DNA of 64,000 bases from NCBI RefSeq assembly GCF_964355755.1, contig NC_092670.1, positions 16,739,201 to 16,803,200 of the forward strand, written 5' to 3'. The notes below the pieces were generated by a model. It searched no databases. It had not been told where the DNA came from and saw nothing but the letters and a program-made list of their open reading frames with translations. Origin of the DNA: Antedon mediterranea (taxonomy: Eukaryota; Echinodermata; Crinoidea; Comatulida; Antedonidae). The first letter of the stretch is position 1. Every line of letters starts with the position of its first letter. This document shows, piece after piece, positions 27,901 through 36,700 of this stretch. A program made the position numbers and the translations under genes.

Positions 27901-30533
27901 TGACAGGTGCTTACATTCTGTAATTCTTTAAATTCTAAAATTATTTTGAAACAGCCTTAAGGCTCACAGTGGCATATCTTAACAAATTTGATTAAATTTA
28001 TTTTATTCTGTAAAACGATTATAGGGCTGTTTCAAATAATTGATCTACTAAACACCATTGGCATGCAAATATGATAATCCCAGTTTTTGCCCCAACCAAA
28101 AAGTTTTCATTTTTAATCCTAACTCTATGGCATGACATCTTGGCCTATCAGGTATCCAGTATATCTAGAAGTACTTTTATTAGCCTACTCTTGTTGAACT
28201 TCATAGCAAGAGACCTACTCTATATAGCATGTTCATTGTTAGGATCTTTAATCTATGGATGTGGGGATATTTAAATCCATTAGAGTAATAAAAGGACATC
28301 ATTAGTATTAGATGTAGAAGTGCATGTAACTAGTGATGTAGCATCATTTATATGCATGTTACCAGAGAATATTTCATGCGACATACAAATAGAAAAATGT
28401 ACTGTAGCATGATGTACATATCAAATCTGCATCGTGAGAGCTCTGTCTTTCTAAAAAGTCAGCAACATCAGCTGTTTAAGTGCATGTTGGCAAATTAGGA
28501 TATTTAGCTATACTACATATACCATAGCTCAATATGATATAGCAGAGAAGACAATTATAGATAGCTTACCTTTTCGCACTCATTTCTTTCACATTCATAC
28601 TAAACCTGTCTTGTTTAAAATTACAAAGTATTTAATAAATTATAAATCCAGTTTAGTAACAAAAAGTATTTTTCCCAAAATTTGAATGTCAGATTGGAGA
28701 TAAACTCCTCGCATCCAGTCGCTGTGCTCATGATTGCTACATATTTTAGTAGTAGAAATCTTTTTTTTTTCTTTTAAGAATTTTGAATATATATTTATTA
28801 GTAATAATAATTGGTCAGCATCATCTTTATCATAATTACCCAACATCTTCATCAATATCATACAATCGTTGTTATTGACATTTCTAGCTAATTTAATAAT
28901 TTGATTGATGTGTGAGCTGTTTTTATTTAGAATGCAAAATATAACACATTAAAATATTGCACTGTGGAGTGTTCTTAACTTGTTCAGGCTGTAGGCCTTT
29001 CCAATTGGATGTAAATGTTCCATTAACTCTATCTTTTAAAAATACAACTCAAAAAAATTGCCTCACTCAATTTTTCTTATCATTTAAGCAAAAAAAAAAT
29101 ATTACAATGTAAAACTACCGCACCTATGAAGTGAAATACTGGAGTTGGAGCAATTGGCCATTTTTCCAGATAATTCCTTTTTTTTTCTTTTATTTTTAGC
29201 TGTTTTGAAAAAAATGCGTTTCCTATTTTTTTGCATTTTTAACCTTGCCTAAATGCTATAGAAATTAATTAAATGGCTATTGATTTGCATGTAGAGAAAT
29301 AATGGTTTAAAAATTGCTTATTGCTAGAATAGTAATAGCAGATCAGTAGAATTGGGTCATAGGTTAAAGGTTGTAGGTTGAATATTTTTTTTTATAAAGT
29401 TGGTGTGAGGTTTTGCTGCTCATTTCGTTTAATTCTGTGAGTTATTATTTGTTATATATTATATTTTTAGTAACAAAAGCCTGAACAAAGATCCTATAAA
29501 ATTAAAATAATCACCAAAATTACTATTGTTGTAAGACCAAACTGTTCATTTTTATTTGAAATAAAATATTAACCTACTATAGTACCATATTTTAAACGTT
29601 TACAAACAATATTATTGAATTACATATTTTGCACACAGCCCTTTAAAAACAAACAAAATCACAGTGCATTTTATTATCATGCTTTTATTTCATACTCGCT
29701 TGTTAAATATTGATATAGTAGTTATATATTTTATTGATTTTTTTGTGTATTAAATTCATAGTAGTAGTGTAATTGTTTACAGTCAGACTCTGGAGAGAAA
29801 AAAAAACATTAGAAAAACAATGCGACAGAAACTTAAAATCTTAAAATTATCAAAAATGTATCATCAAATTTTAAATTTCTTTTCTCCACTGTCTGACTGA
29901 AAGCTAAGTGTAGTATGTATAATTACACAGCATGCATTGCATATTATTTGTATAATTATGCTGATTATAAATATATATAGTGTATTTTGAATTTTTTTTA
30001 TTCAATATAATTTGTATTAATAAAAATGCTAAATATATAATACTCATATTACTGATCTGACTGGCTGCCCACCCTCTTTAAGGCCAATTTACACAGACGA
30101 GCGTTAACGGTAAGCGAAAAAAAAACTGCGTGCTTGACCAATGTATATATTATGAGCGAGCTATCGCTGAACTGCCCCCGTCAGTTCCACGTTTTGGGTA
30201 AATTGTCATAAAAAATAACATACTGTACTTTTGTTTTCCGTTTACCACTTACCATTACCGCTCATCTGTGTAAATTGGCCTTTAATGGGTCATCCTATAG
30301 CAACATTATTTACTTATTAAGAATTCATTTTTAGACTTTATACCCATACCAAGACATAACAATTCAGTGTAATAATTTCATCTGTATTACAATAGTACAT
30401 TTTTCAAATACTATACTGGTAACACCTTCATTTATTTATATTTTTTAGGTCAACAATTGCTGAAATCAACAGTTATGAGAACCCATGGCCAGTTAGCACA
30501 GAAGAATTTGAGCCTCCACGAACAACATTATAG
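776..30533 (+). CDS. Giant EGF/CUB single-pass membrane protein (3' part of gene)
   Basis: The 3' portion of a multi-exon gene; the window codes about 1,670 residues and the 5' end lies upstream. Domain order is 26 EGF modules, one CUB domain, 11 EGF modules (one degenerate), a short stalk, one transmembrane helix and a cytoplasmic tail of about 110 residues. All extracellular introns are phase 1, so each exon is an in-frame cassette; the last two introns are phase 2. Six-cysteine EGF spacing is clear in nearly every exon and exons have consensus AG/GT borders. No LNR, DSL, laminin-G or avidin domain is seen, so this is not a Notch, Delta, Crumbs or fibropellin ortholog in the strict sense, although EGF similarity will name it fibropellin- or Notch-like. 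Likely a cell-surface adhesion or receptor protein (inference). Splice joins were predicted by eye, and small missed exons are possible. Confidence 0.88.
1338..1557. mobile_element. Foldback element (family F)
   Basis: Perfect 15-bp inverted arms lie at 1355-1369 and 1443-1457 (ctttcgttgtcaacg), with outer arms tattcgatt at 1341-1349 and aatcgaata at 1546-1554. No coding capacity is seen. Single copy in this window. Confidence 0.6.
1670..1797. mobile_element. Foldback element, family A, degenerate copy
   Basis: It contains actagtttgacgacaaaa, a central catatatggtagtgatatga and a closing tcacataaagtttgatag, matching the family-A body in reverse order. The terminal gctctgtcta has been lost. 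Confidence 0.6.
2390..2505. repeat. Dispersed repeat, copy 1 (partner at 13480-13567)
   Basis: It shares gattcaactca, ccaacgag/ccgacgag, gggcctcg/aggcctcg, gatgctgtc and gagttgg in the same order with 13480-13567. The parent element is not recognised. Confidence 0.6.
2970..3050. repeat. Dispersed repeat family G, copy 1
   Basis: The motif tctattttgtgaga is followed by tacctgtata, then tatggac-accccttgaa. The same order occurs at 8978-9095 and 23968-24055. Confidence 0.5.
3635..3775. mobile_element. Dispersed element fragment that seeds the 105-bp array
   Basis: The stretch ctcgtaagctccagagccct then gccagtgagtgctcatagcc closely matches 15755-15812 (ctgtaagctccgggcctct, gccagttagcgctcatagcc). 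The tandem array starts within its right end. Confidence 0.6.
3760..4915. repeat. 105-bp minisatellite, 11 copies
   Basis: Units start (cagtgagtgctcatagcc) at 3760, 3865, 3970, 4073, 4178, 4283, 4388, 4496, 4601, 4706 and 4811. Nine steps are 105 bp or nearly so; one is 103 bp and one 108 bp (a cac insertion). Copies are nearly identical, so the array is young. As 105 is 35 codons, long open frames appear on both strands; these are repeat artefacts. It ends 18 nt before the EGF exon at 4934. Confidence 0.97.
5300..5430. mobile_element. Foldback element, family A, degenerate copy
   Basis: It contains acactatcaaactttatggg and ttttttgtcaaactagtgta, with a recognisable family-A centre (catatcattaccatatttagg). 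The terminal repeats are eroded. Confidence 0.6.
5590..6715. repeat. ttcattca-type minisatellite with a 52-bp core unit
   Basis: A degenerate tract of ttcattca, tttcagtca and cttcaatca words. From about 5830 to 6240 it shows a higher-order 52-bp unit (for example tcacatcaatcattcatttc at 5871 and 5923). It fills the intron between the EGF exons at 5459 and 6790. Confidence 0.93.
7035..7660 (+). mobile_element. Truncated non-LTR retrotransposon, 3' end (L2/CR1-like)
   Basis: Translating from about 7190 gives [10 protein letters not shown] and then [18 protein letters not shown], the conserved C-terminal part of L2/CR1-type reverse transcriptases. Later text reads [21 protein letters not shown]. 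Stops and frameshifts break it. It ends with gacgctttataaatattga and an aataata-rich tail, as in L2-type 3' ends. It sits in an intron of the EGF gene. Confidence 0.8.
8145..8635 (+). mobile_element. Truncated non-LTR retrotransposon fragment
   Basis: The frame after 8145 reads [13 protein letters not shown], a hallmark of the region following the catalytic core of Jockey/CR1-type reverse transcriptases. Degraded coding follows, then an (aata)n tail near 8612-8636. Confidence 0.75.
8978..9095. repeat. Dispersed repeat family G, copy 2
   Basis: It opens gtctatttcgtgagatctct and contains tacctgtatagactctacat and an inverted partner gtagagactatacaggta, so this copy folds back on itself. Confidence 0.55.
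9366..9706. mobile_element. Foldback element, family C, full copy
   Basis: The left end aaagatgtattgtcccc is inverted at the right end (gggggacaacatcttta). The body is AT-rich and non-coding. Half copies are at 33060-33258 and 39552-39775. Confidence 0.7.
10258..10690 (-). mobile_element. Probable antisense retrotransposon 3' end
   Basis: On the + strand it opens with aagatacaagataactttat, the reverse of a common LINE tail, and carries an antisense reverse-transcriptase-like stretch near 10530-10620. The family is uncertain. Confidence 0.4.
12395..12490. repeat. Dispersed repeat pair, copy 1 (partner at 47585-47672)
   Basis: It shares agtatcatagg, attctgtaatacag, ttgcct, atcat and taacctaac in the same order with 47585-47672. 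Confidence 0.5.
12639..12866 (+). CDS. Double-EGF exon of the EGF/CUB gene
   Basis: This 228-nt exon encodes two complete cbEGF modules back to back ([10 protein letters not shown] and [10 protein letters not shown] starts) with no intron between them, unlike every neighbour in the pre-CUB block. It is exactly twice 114 nt, so it probably arose by precise loss of one phase-1 intron. Acceptor is ctgcag before 12639; donor is gtgagt after 12866. Confidence 0.92.
13480..13567. repeat. Dispersed repeat, copy 2 (partner at 2390-2505)
   Basis: It contains gattcaactcaaacatcacc, cgacgagcc, gggcctcg and gatgctgtcggagttgg. Confidence 0.6.
13850..14240 (-). mobile_element. Antisense non-LTR retrotransposon 3' end
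   Basis: The minus strand reads [20 protein letters not shown] and then [16 protein letters not shown], the usual W-x-x-L-P end of a Jockey/CR1-type ORF2, followed by a 3' UTR toward lower coordinates ending in an aaataaatga-like tail. It is inserted just before the EGF exon at 14308. Confidence 0.7.
15630..15815. mobile_element. Dispersed element related to the seed of the 105-bp array
   Basis: It contains cgaggccccagg, ggcccacccaatg, cctgtaagctccgggcctct and gccagttagcgctcatagcc. The last two blocks match 3747-3778. It is GC-richer than the surrounding intron. Confidence 0.55.
16297..16435. mobile_element. Foldback element, family A, full copy
   Basis: The terminal inverted repeats begin aagctctgtctacactatca and end ggtgtagacagagctt. 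It lies 7 nt into the intron, right after the gtaagt donor of the EGF exon ending at 16289. Confidence 0.85.
17168..17299. mobile_element. Foldback element, family A
   Basis: It begins tgctctgtctacactacaaa, has the centre aaatatggtagtgatatgaa and ends aaagtttgatagtgtagaga. The body is in the opposite orientation to the 16297 copy. Confidence 0.8.
17611..17715. mobile_element. Foldback element, family D, copy 1
   Basis: The left end attcaccattcacacttagg is inverted at the right end (cttaagtgattggtgaat). The centre is a palindromic acgtatacgtat. Confidence 0.7.
18418..18690 (+). mobile_element. tRNA-derived SINE, copy 1
   Basis: The head carries pol III-like boxes: A box around agtggttaagacagtgg and B box gggttcaaggctc. 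The body reads caaatcttctcagatatgga then ctataaaccgta and tttaaagaact. The same body is found at 36455-36730. Confidence 0.7.
18966..19096. mobile_element. Foldback element, family A
   Basis: It begins taagctctgtctacactatc and ends cttgatagtgtaaatagagc. It lies in the intron before the CUB exon. Confidence 0.85.
19484..19840 (+). CDS. CUB domain exon of the EGF/CUB gene
   Basis: A single phase 1-1 exon of 357 nt encodes a whole CUB domain. It begins [11 protein letters not shown], continues with [18 protein letters not shown] (the S-P-N-Y-P and N-C-x-W hallmarks) and ends [11 protein letters not shown]. The stretch [13 protein letters not shown] contains the acidic residues used for calcium in cbCUB domains. 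CUB domains mediate protein-protein contacts in developmental and complement proteins. It sits between two EGF blocks of different character rather than at the N-terminus as in fibropellins. Confidence 0.92.
19841..21328. other. Introns flanking the first post-CUB EGF exon
   Basis: Apart from the exon at 20318-20434 I see no gene, RNA or clear repeat here; it looks like plain AT-rich intron. Confidence 0.5.
20318..25676 (+). CDS. Post-CUB block: 9 exons, 11 EGF modules
   Basis: Exons: 20318-20434, 21329-21445, 21840-21953, 22242-22361, 22996-23106, 23791-23907, 24121-24342 (two EGFs), 24900-25013, 25464-25676 (two EGFs). Sizes vary (111, 114, 117, 120, 213, 222 nt), unlike the uniform pre-CUB block. 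Most modules lack the D-x-N-E-C calcium motif; they start CDASPC, CASSPC, CSSSPC and so on. The exceptions are the second modules of the two double exons, both of which begin D-D-V-D-E-C. The module in 22242-22361 is degenerate: W and E replace the usual N-G-G, and its end reads [12 protein letters not shown]. All exons are phase 1-1. Confidence 0.87.
21635..21775. mobile_element. Foldback remnant, mariner-like ends
   Basis: It starts acagtctactcttccactac, contains ccggactctctgaaaaccga, and ends ctggtattggagaataaact, approximately the inverse of its start. A related remnant is at 36315-36455. Confidence 0.5.
22080..22165. repeat. Dispersed repeat with the cccttaatagagg theme, copy 1
   Basis: It contains acccctattaaggg, gacacagtgtctcttgaata and ggattctactgta. 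Related copies are at 31850-31945, 32600-32710 and 41262-41393. Confidence 0.45.
23968..24055. repeat. Dispersed repeat family G, copy 3
   Basis: It contains agtctattttgtgagac then gatatggacacccctttaaa. Confidence 0.5.
25725..26570. repeat. Tri/tetranucleotide minisatellite (attatcatc / attgccatcac)
   Basis: A dense tract of atcatcatt, attgccatcac and atcatgatcatt words fills most of the intron between the last EGF exon and the transmembrane exon. It produces false Ile/His-rich ORFs on the + strand. Confidence 0.95.
26808..26928 (+). CDS. Juxtamembrane and transmembrane exon of the EGF/CUB gene
   Basis: It encodes a Ser/Thr-rich stalk ([12 protein letters not shown]) followed by about 24 hydrophobic residues ([19 protein letters not shown]) and YYWFSPK. 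The acceptor is gttacag; the donor gtaagt at 26929 leaves phase 2. The helix follows the last EGF, so the EGF/CUB part should be extracellular (type I topology). Confidence 0.9.
27664..27906 (+). CDS. Cytoplasmic tail exon of the EGF/CUB gene
   Basis: It joins in phase 2 to read [20 protein letters not shown], with basic residues just after the membrane. The tail is hydrophilic with tyrosines ([13 protein letters not shown]) that could be phosphorylation or adaptor sites (inference). I recognise no domain. The donor is gtgctt after 27906. Confidence 0.85.
27907..30448. other. Last intron of the EGF/CUB gene
   Basis: A 2.5-kb AT-rich intron. It holds one full foldback element (30079-30285); otherwise I see homopolymer runs and no gene. 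Confidence 0.6.
30079..30285. mobile_element. Foldback element, family B, full copy
   Basis: The left end aaggccaatttacacagacg is followed by gcgttaacggtaagcg. The right end is the inverse: ttaccattaccgctcatctg then tgtaaattggccttt. About 205 bp with no coding capacity. Confidence 0.8.
30449..30533 (+). CDS. Terminal exon of the EGF/CUB gene with PDZ-ligand-like end
   Basis: It reads [20 protein letters not shown] and continues to end PPRTTL followed by stop TAG at 30531-30533. The final T-T-L fits the class I PDZ-ligand pattern (S/T-x-hydrophobic). The acceptor ttttttag lies 2.5 kb from the previous donor, and the phase-2 join is clean. Confidence 0.83.
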
Positions 30534-30804
30534 TCTACTGTCAAAACGTTCTTTTTTTCCTACATCTATAATTTACAACTATTTTACTGGACTATAGTGT
30601 TATGTTTGTATATTTGAGTAATGAAGACAATTCAAGCCAATACTTAAGTGTCAACTTAATGTTGACTGCCTGCTGTCGTATCTGGTAGTTTCCAGGCATT
30701 GATGATGTGCTGGTTTCAAATGTGCCTTCTTTACTTTACATTTATATTTCTATCAGTGTCAATTGTGTAGATAATGAAGGGCATATCTGTGTCTTGCAAA
30801 ATGA

Positions 30805-30810
30805 AATAAA
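30805..30810 (+). terminator. Candidate polyadenylation signal for the EGF/CUB gene
   Basis: AATAAA lies about 270 nt after the stop codon. A second AATAAA at 31225-31230 could be used instead. Confidence 0.5.
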
Positions 30811-33059
30811 ATATATATTAAGCTGTAAATACTTAATTTGATAATCATTTTTTAATTATTGATTTTAAATATTTTATTAATTACAAATAATTTTTAGTTG
30901 TGAAGAAGCTATCTTCATATTAAATAGAATTTAGTTGATTTTGCTACACAGCATTCAAGACTATGAGGCTGTATGACAAAAAAAAAACAATTATGGTAGC
31001 TGTGCAATCTATGACAACACAGATTGTGGCAAGTTGTTTTGTAGTCTTTGTGTAGGAATGTTTTCAAAAAAGATTAATTAAGAACTGTTTTTATACGATG
31101 ATTGTGGTTTTTAACTAATGTTGTTATTTTGTTATGGTGAAGGAACCAACATTTGTTGAATATATAATCTATTGTAAATACTGTATAAATTATGGAGTGT
31201 AAATTCTATTTTATTTGTAAAAAGAATAAAATACACTTTTAAAGAATATAATTAACTTTTTTAAACACCTTGATATATTTGCTTCTATTCCTTTTGAAAT
31301 TACCTATTCCTCGTAACAATAGCAAAATAGCATTTGCCATGTATTAGTACATACAGTATTAAGTATAGTAACTGGGTTATTAGGTAAGCTGTAGTCAAAA
31401 GCTCTATTGCTGCATTGTATTTGACATTTTGAATAGTTTGAAATTAAATGGGTTAAACCATTTGGGTTAAACCAAATGGGTTAAACCATTTTCAAGACCT
31501 TAGAATCCAATCCGTCCAATTTATTATTCTTGTGAAAGTGAGAAATTGTTGTTTTTTATAAATTTATTGTTAATATTTCAAATTTAAAAGTGTGCTTTCG
31601 ATAGTAATCATTCTATAAATTTCATAAATAAATTAAACAATTTTTCTTATTTTATTTACTGTACAACATTTGTTTTTTCAAATGTTTTAATCAAGTTTGA
31701 AGTTTAGATCAATTCAAAAGTACAGACCGTTGTAAAAAAATAAATGTTATTCTGTTTATGGGATGAATATATACACAGATACTGTATAATAGATAAATAA
31801 TGTGTTAAATTTGTATTGAAATGCAAAATGTCAGTAGTGGGTTTTAGTTTCAAATTTCTCATTGTTAAGCCTGCCAGCAGCCTAAGTGAACACATTGTTG
31901 GGTTCCAAAGGTGTCCCCCCAATAGGGGTTCAACTGTAGTGTTTTTGTACATAACAACAGGCCCTTGAAATGTGAAAGTATTAATACACAGTATAATGCA
32001 ATCATATATTTTCATCAGAATTGTATTTTAATATTATTGCTAATTGTGGTGTTCCAAATATATACTTAATGATTTATTAATCAACACAGTACTTAATTAT
32101 TTAATTGCTTACTTAAAATAATTTAATTTGGTAAGGTGTATTACTTTTATGAAAAAGGATAAGGGATAAAATATTTTATAATATTCTTATTTACTTTGAT
32201 TTTAATTAAATTAATTCTGTAGTTATGGATGTGTAGAACATGTCATTATTACTTCTGTATTCAACTTTTCTGTGGTATTTATGCATTAAATGCTAATTCT
32301 AATGATAACTAACAAGTGATTGATACTCCATACAATTTGCTGGGGTTTTGTGTACTATACATATTATCCTAGTTTGCTGAGTGTTCATTTTTAAGCTGCG
32401 CTTTTAAGATGGTTTATGCAAATCAATTTATCAATAAAGGCATACATTGTTCCTTTGTATTGATTACTATAAAAATATGGAAATAAAGGTTTGAATTGAG
32501 ATTTTAAAGAAAGTGTTTGTATGTCATGTCATTGTTTTCATTAGAGTTAAAATCTATATTATGTAGTACAGTGTAAACCATCAATTGGAAGACCCCCCCC
32601 CCCCTCCCATTAAGAAATGTTGTCGTACATGACCCCTCATAAAACGTAAGAAAAAAAATGTCACAGCCGGGACACCTCTATCCAGGGGACACTTTCTTGT
32701 GTAACAACTAAGAGCAATATGTGTTTTAACACTACAGCCAATTAAAGGGACACAATTAATAATAGCGGTTCTGCATTTGAAAAAACAAAATTAATGTTCA
32801 ATGAAAAAAAAGGTTATGAATGATCGATCTATGATTTAGTAGTCAATCTTTTTATAAGTTATAAACAAAATATACCTCTTTCCTGTCAGCATTTTTTCTT
32901 CCAATTTTCCCATCTTCTAAAGTTATATAACTTACACATAAAATAAATATAAATTAAATTTGGATAACTACAACCTGTTGTCGACAGGGCTTAAAGGTTG
33001 GTAATTAATTTCATTAATCAATTTTATATATAGATAGATATATATATATCAGTCCAAAG

Positions 33060-33258
33060 GCAAATTACTGAACAAATGACAAGCTGTGGGTATGTCATTT
33101 TAAGTCACATAATATTATTCACCAAAAAAATTTACAAAGGTTTGAGGATTTTTTTTTACAGAAGTCAATAACTTTATTAAAACTACAAAATGGCCTATTT
33201 AAAGTCTGATTTATTAATCTTCATTTTTCATGTTTTTTGGAGACAATACATCTTTAAA
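33060..33258. mobile_element. Foldback element, family C, right half
   Basis: The segment from aagtcaataactttattaaa to acaatacatctttaaat matches the right half of 9366-9706 closely. Confidence 0.65.
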
Positions 33259-33727
33259 TCTAAGTATGTGCATAGTTTTAGTAGGCCACTGTATACAAAT
33301 AGCCCCGACAATAGTAAATTGGTATTATATTGTTATTTAAAGTACAGTCGAGTACTTGAGTACTTAGTTCTGATTGGTTGGTAAGTTTTCAGCCGCAACC
33401 GTCAGAATCCGTATTCTTATATGTTCTATGCCTAGTCTCCCAGTACCAGATTTCTTTTTTGCATTGTAATGTTTATTAAAATCTCTAAAATTTTACCAAG
33501 CAGTTTGATTGAACATGTATTTCTTTTAAATAAGCGCTGATTTCCTGTAAATATTTTAGATGTGTAATATTCTAGCCTTCTAAAAAAATTATATTTGGGT
33601 TGATTTTTTATTATACCAATTTGGTACTAAAATTATACCTCCAAATTGAGGACAACAATGAAGAAGCGAGCTAAACAACTGTAGTTTCCGCAACTAGCTT
33701 ATGGTTTAGTTGCTTTGTTTTCAAATT

Positions 33728-36700
33728 ATGAGCCTCCAAAGCTGCCCACATTTAGGCACCTTTAAGGCGAATAAAGGAACAAGGCCATATTCAATAATAC
33801 ATAGATATTTTGTTGCCTGTTCTTCCGTGGAAGCTCGAGAAAGAAAGGTAAGTAGCCAATGGCTAAGCCTAGCTAGATAGCTCCTCCCCTCTATTTTCAT
33901 TCAAGGCAGGGAGGCCTGACCGGACCCATCCTCCCTCTAATCCTAGGCCAAGAGTAGTATTATAAGCTTGCCCAACAAAGGCTAGTAGTATGACCCAACG
34001 TCTACAAAATATGAAAGTCTCTTAAACTGTAAACGCTACTACTTTACTGTGGAGATGAGATAATAAATTATAAAAATGATACTGGGCAATTTCAATCAAT
34101 GATTTCCATTGTCTCGACATAGTCTAACCATAGAGATATTATAATAATAGCAATATACATCAAATCTTTTTTCTTTTTCAGGCAAAAGTTTCTAAATGTA
34201 ACACATGTTATCGTCATGATGGTCGGCTTCACGCCTGTCTTCAGTGCATATACTTTGGATGCTACAACAGAGGGCACATTCATGATCATGCTAAATTAAA
34301 TCAACACAACTTAGGTAAACAAGAGATTCCATCCATTATTGTTAAAATTTATATTCTAATGCATCCTGGTTTCAATGTGGGTGTGGTCAACAGTGCAAGT
34401 TCCTGCTCCCTGATCCACCACCTAAATCTGCAGTGAAAGTAATTGATTGGTTTTAGAAGAGAGTTAGTATTTTTATTGTGTTATGAATGATAATCATTTT
34501 GTTGTTGTTGTTTTATTTTCTCAGCTGTGGACTTGGCATATGGTGCTGTTTATTGCTGTGCTTGCAGAGATTATATTTATGATCAAGAATTAGAGGAAGC
34601 TAATGAAAAGTTTAAATTACAAGGTGCATTTCATTGAATTTCTGCAGAAATTTGTGGGCTAGAAGGTCAAATAAATGCAATGTATTTTGTACAACACTGT
34701 AACTAATAAACAAAACGGAAACACAAAACACACCGCTTAGCACCAGATTATTTTTTATCTTTAAGAAGGAACTGAATAGTAAAATAGTCATGAACAGAAA
34801 TATTTGTCACACTCCCTGGAATTAAATATCATCTACTTATTTAATATAATGCTAACTGAAGTTTTTGTTTGTTCTTTTATCTTAAGAATCTGCATCTCAT
34901 CTAAGTATAGACAAGTTTTCCTTTTGGGAGGCCTCGGAGCGTGAAGTTGATTTACTGCTACGAAATCCAAAGCGAAGAAAAATTACAGATAACTCAACAA
35001 TAGGCAAGTATTTTCTGTATACGTAGTAAGTTATTAATTTTCATTTCATTTATGTAAATAAATGGAAATTCCCAATCGGCTCATATTTTCGTACTATGAG
35101 TTCCATTTGGCCAATATTTTTGTCAAACACATGTTGACCAATTTCTCAACTAATTTTCTTTTTTCTTTAAAGGTCTTCTAGGCTTGATAAATTTAGGTAA
35201 TACTTGTTTTATGAACTGTATAGTACAAGCTCTAACCCACACACCTCTGCTACGAGATTACTTCTTATCTGATCGTCACCAATGCCAAATGCTAGAGCAT
35301 GGCCAATGTTTAGTATGTGAGATGTCAAAACTATTCCAAGAGGTATGTTTTTAATTTATTTATGTACATTTGATATTAGCTTGTTTAATAATTCATTCAT
35401 TCAATCTTTTATTTCAAAATCTCGGGTCTATATAGAAAGTAAAATTACATTCAATAAACAAGACTGTACTAATTACTAACTACTCATCTCCGGATGGCAT
35501 TCCACCTGGAGAGCATCTTTGACTTGCTGTGTATAAAACGTACACAATAACTGTTTCACTTGAATTGAATCTACACATCCATATATATCGATTTATAATA
35601 ATAACCAAACAATTTTCATTTTATAGTTTTACTCAGGTAGACGCCATGTACACATTCCATATCGTTTGCTGCATCTAGTGTGGACGCATGCTAGGCATTT
35701 AGCAGGTTATGAACAGCAAGATGCGCATGAATTCTTTATAGCAGCATTAGATGTTCTACATAGACACTGCAAAGGTAAGTTGCAGGTTCACATCATTCCC
35801 AGTATTGGTATCTCTCCTCTCAGTGATGTAACCACAAAAAATAAAGTGGTGCGGTTTTTGCAAGAAAAGGGAACAATCTCTGTTCAAGTCACTGAGTTTT
35901 TCTGTGAACAAGTGGTCAGGTTGAAACCTTACCCAATCGTACTAATGGCTATAGCCCTAACTCTTGACCCTCAGCACTCCACTTCAATTGTGTTTATTTT
36001 TATGTAATTTTTTTCAGAAGGAAATAACATTTTTGTATGGAATTGTCTTTTGTATCTTTCAGGTCACAATGGAGTGCGTAGCAGTAACCCAAGCAATTGT
36101 AATTGTATTATTGACCAAATATTTACAGGTGGTCTGCAGTCAGATGTCACTTGTCAAGTATGCAGGTATACAAATCACTTTGTAGCATATAACGAGCTTT
36201 GCACGTTTATTGTGTCTACTGGCGCTTGATATGAAAACAATTCTGGAACATCCGCACATACGTTAGTCGCTAAACAGTCATCAATTGTTCGAGTCTATGT
36301 TCATCCAATAATAATATTCACTCTAAAACCAGAAAGTCTCTCAAAATCAGAGGTCCAAAATGTTTTGTTTACCATTAAAAATACCACCATTTCTCGAAAA
36401 CTATATTATGCCAGCAGTCCAAGAGTGTCCAGTTTTGGGAGAGTTCACTGTAAGTCAACTAGGCCGAGCAGTTAACTGGGGCACCCTTTACTGTACCTAA
36501 AGAGCCAACAATGTCGGCATAGATTTGAGGCCGACTAGCTCCTAGTTCTGGTGGTGGAGCAAGTCTTCTCGGATAAGGACTATAAACTGTAGGTCCAGTG
36601 TACACAGTTATAACCCATGTGCACTTTAAAGAACCCAGTTCATTCGAGACGAGTAGGAGCTTACTCTGGTGAACTGGTTCACAAAATAGCCCCTGTATCA

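Larger units (their letters stand above)
30534..33727. other. Intergenic region and 3' UTR between the EGF/CUB and USP22 genes
   Basis: The first part is probably the 3' UTR of the EGF/CUB gene. The rest holds dispersed repeats at 31850-31945 (ggtgtccccccaatag, gttcaactgtagtg) and 32600-32710 (a 13-C run then accccctcataaaacg), the right half of a family-C foldback element at 33060-33258, and a gggttaaacca triplet at 31446-31492. No convincing gene is present. The USP22 promoter and 5' UTR should lie near its right end. Confidence 0.5.

Noticed and set aside
31446-31492. Three gggttaaacca units as a telomere-like or palindromic site
   Set aside because: Only three copies, not a perfect palindrome and not a telomere repeat.
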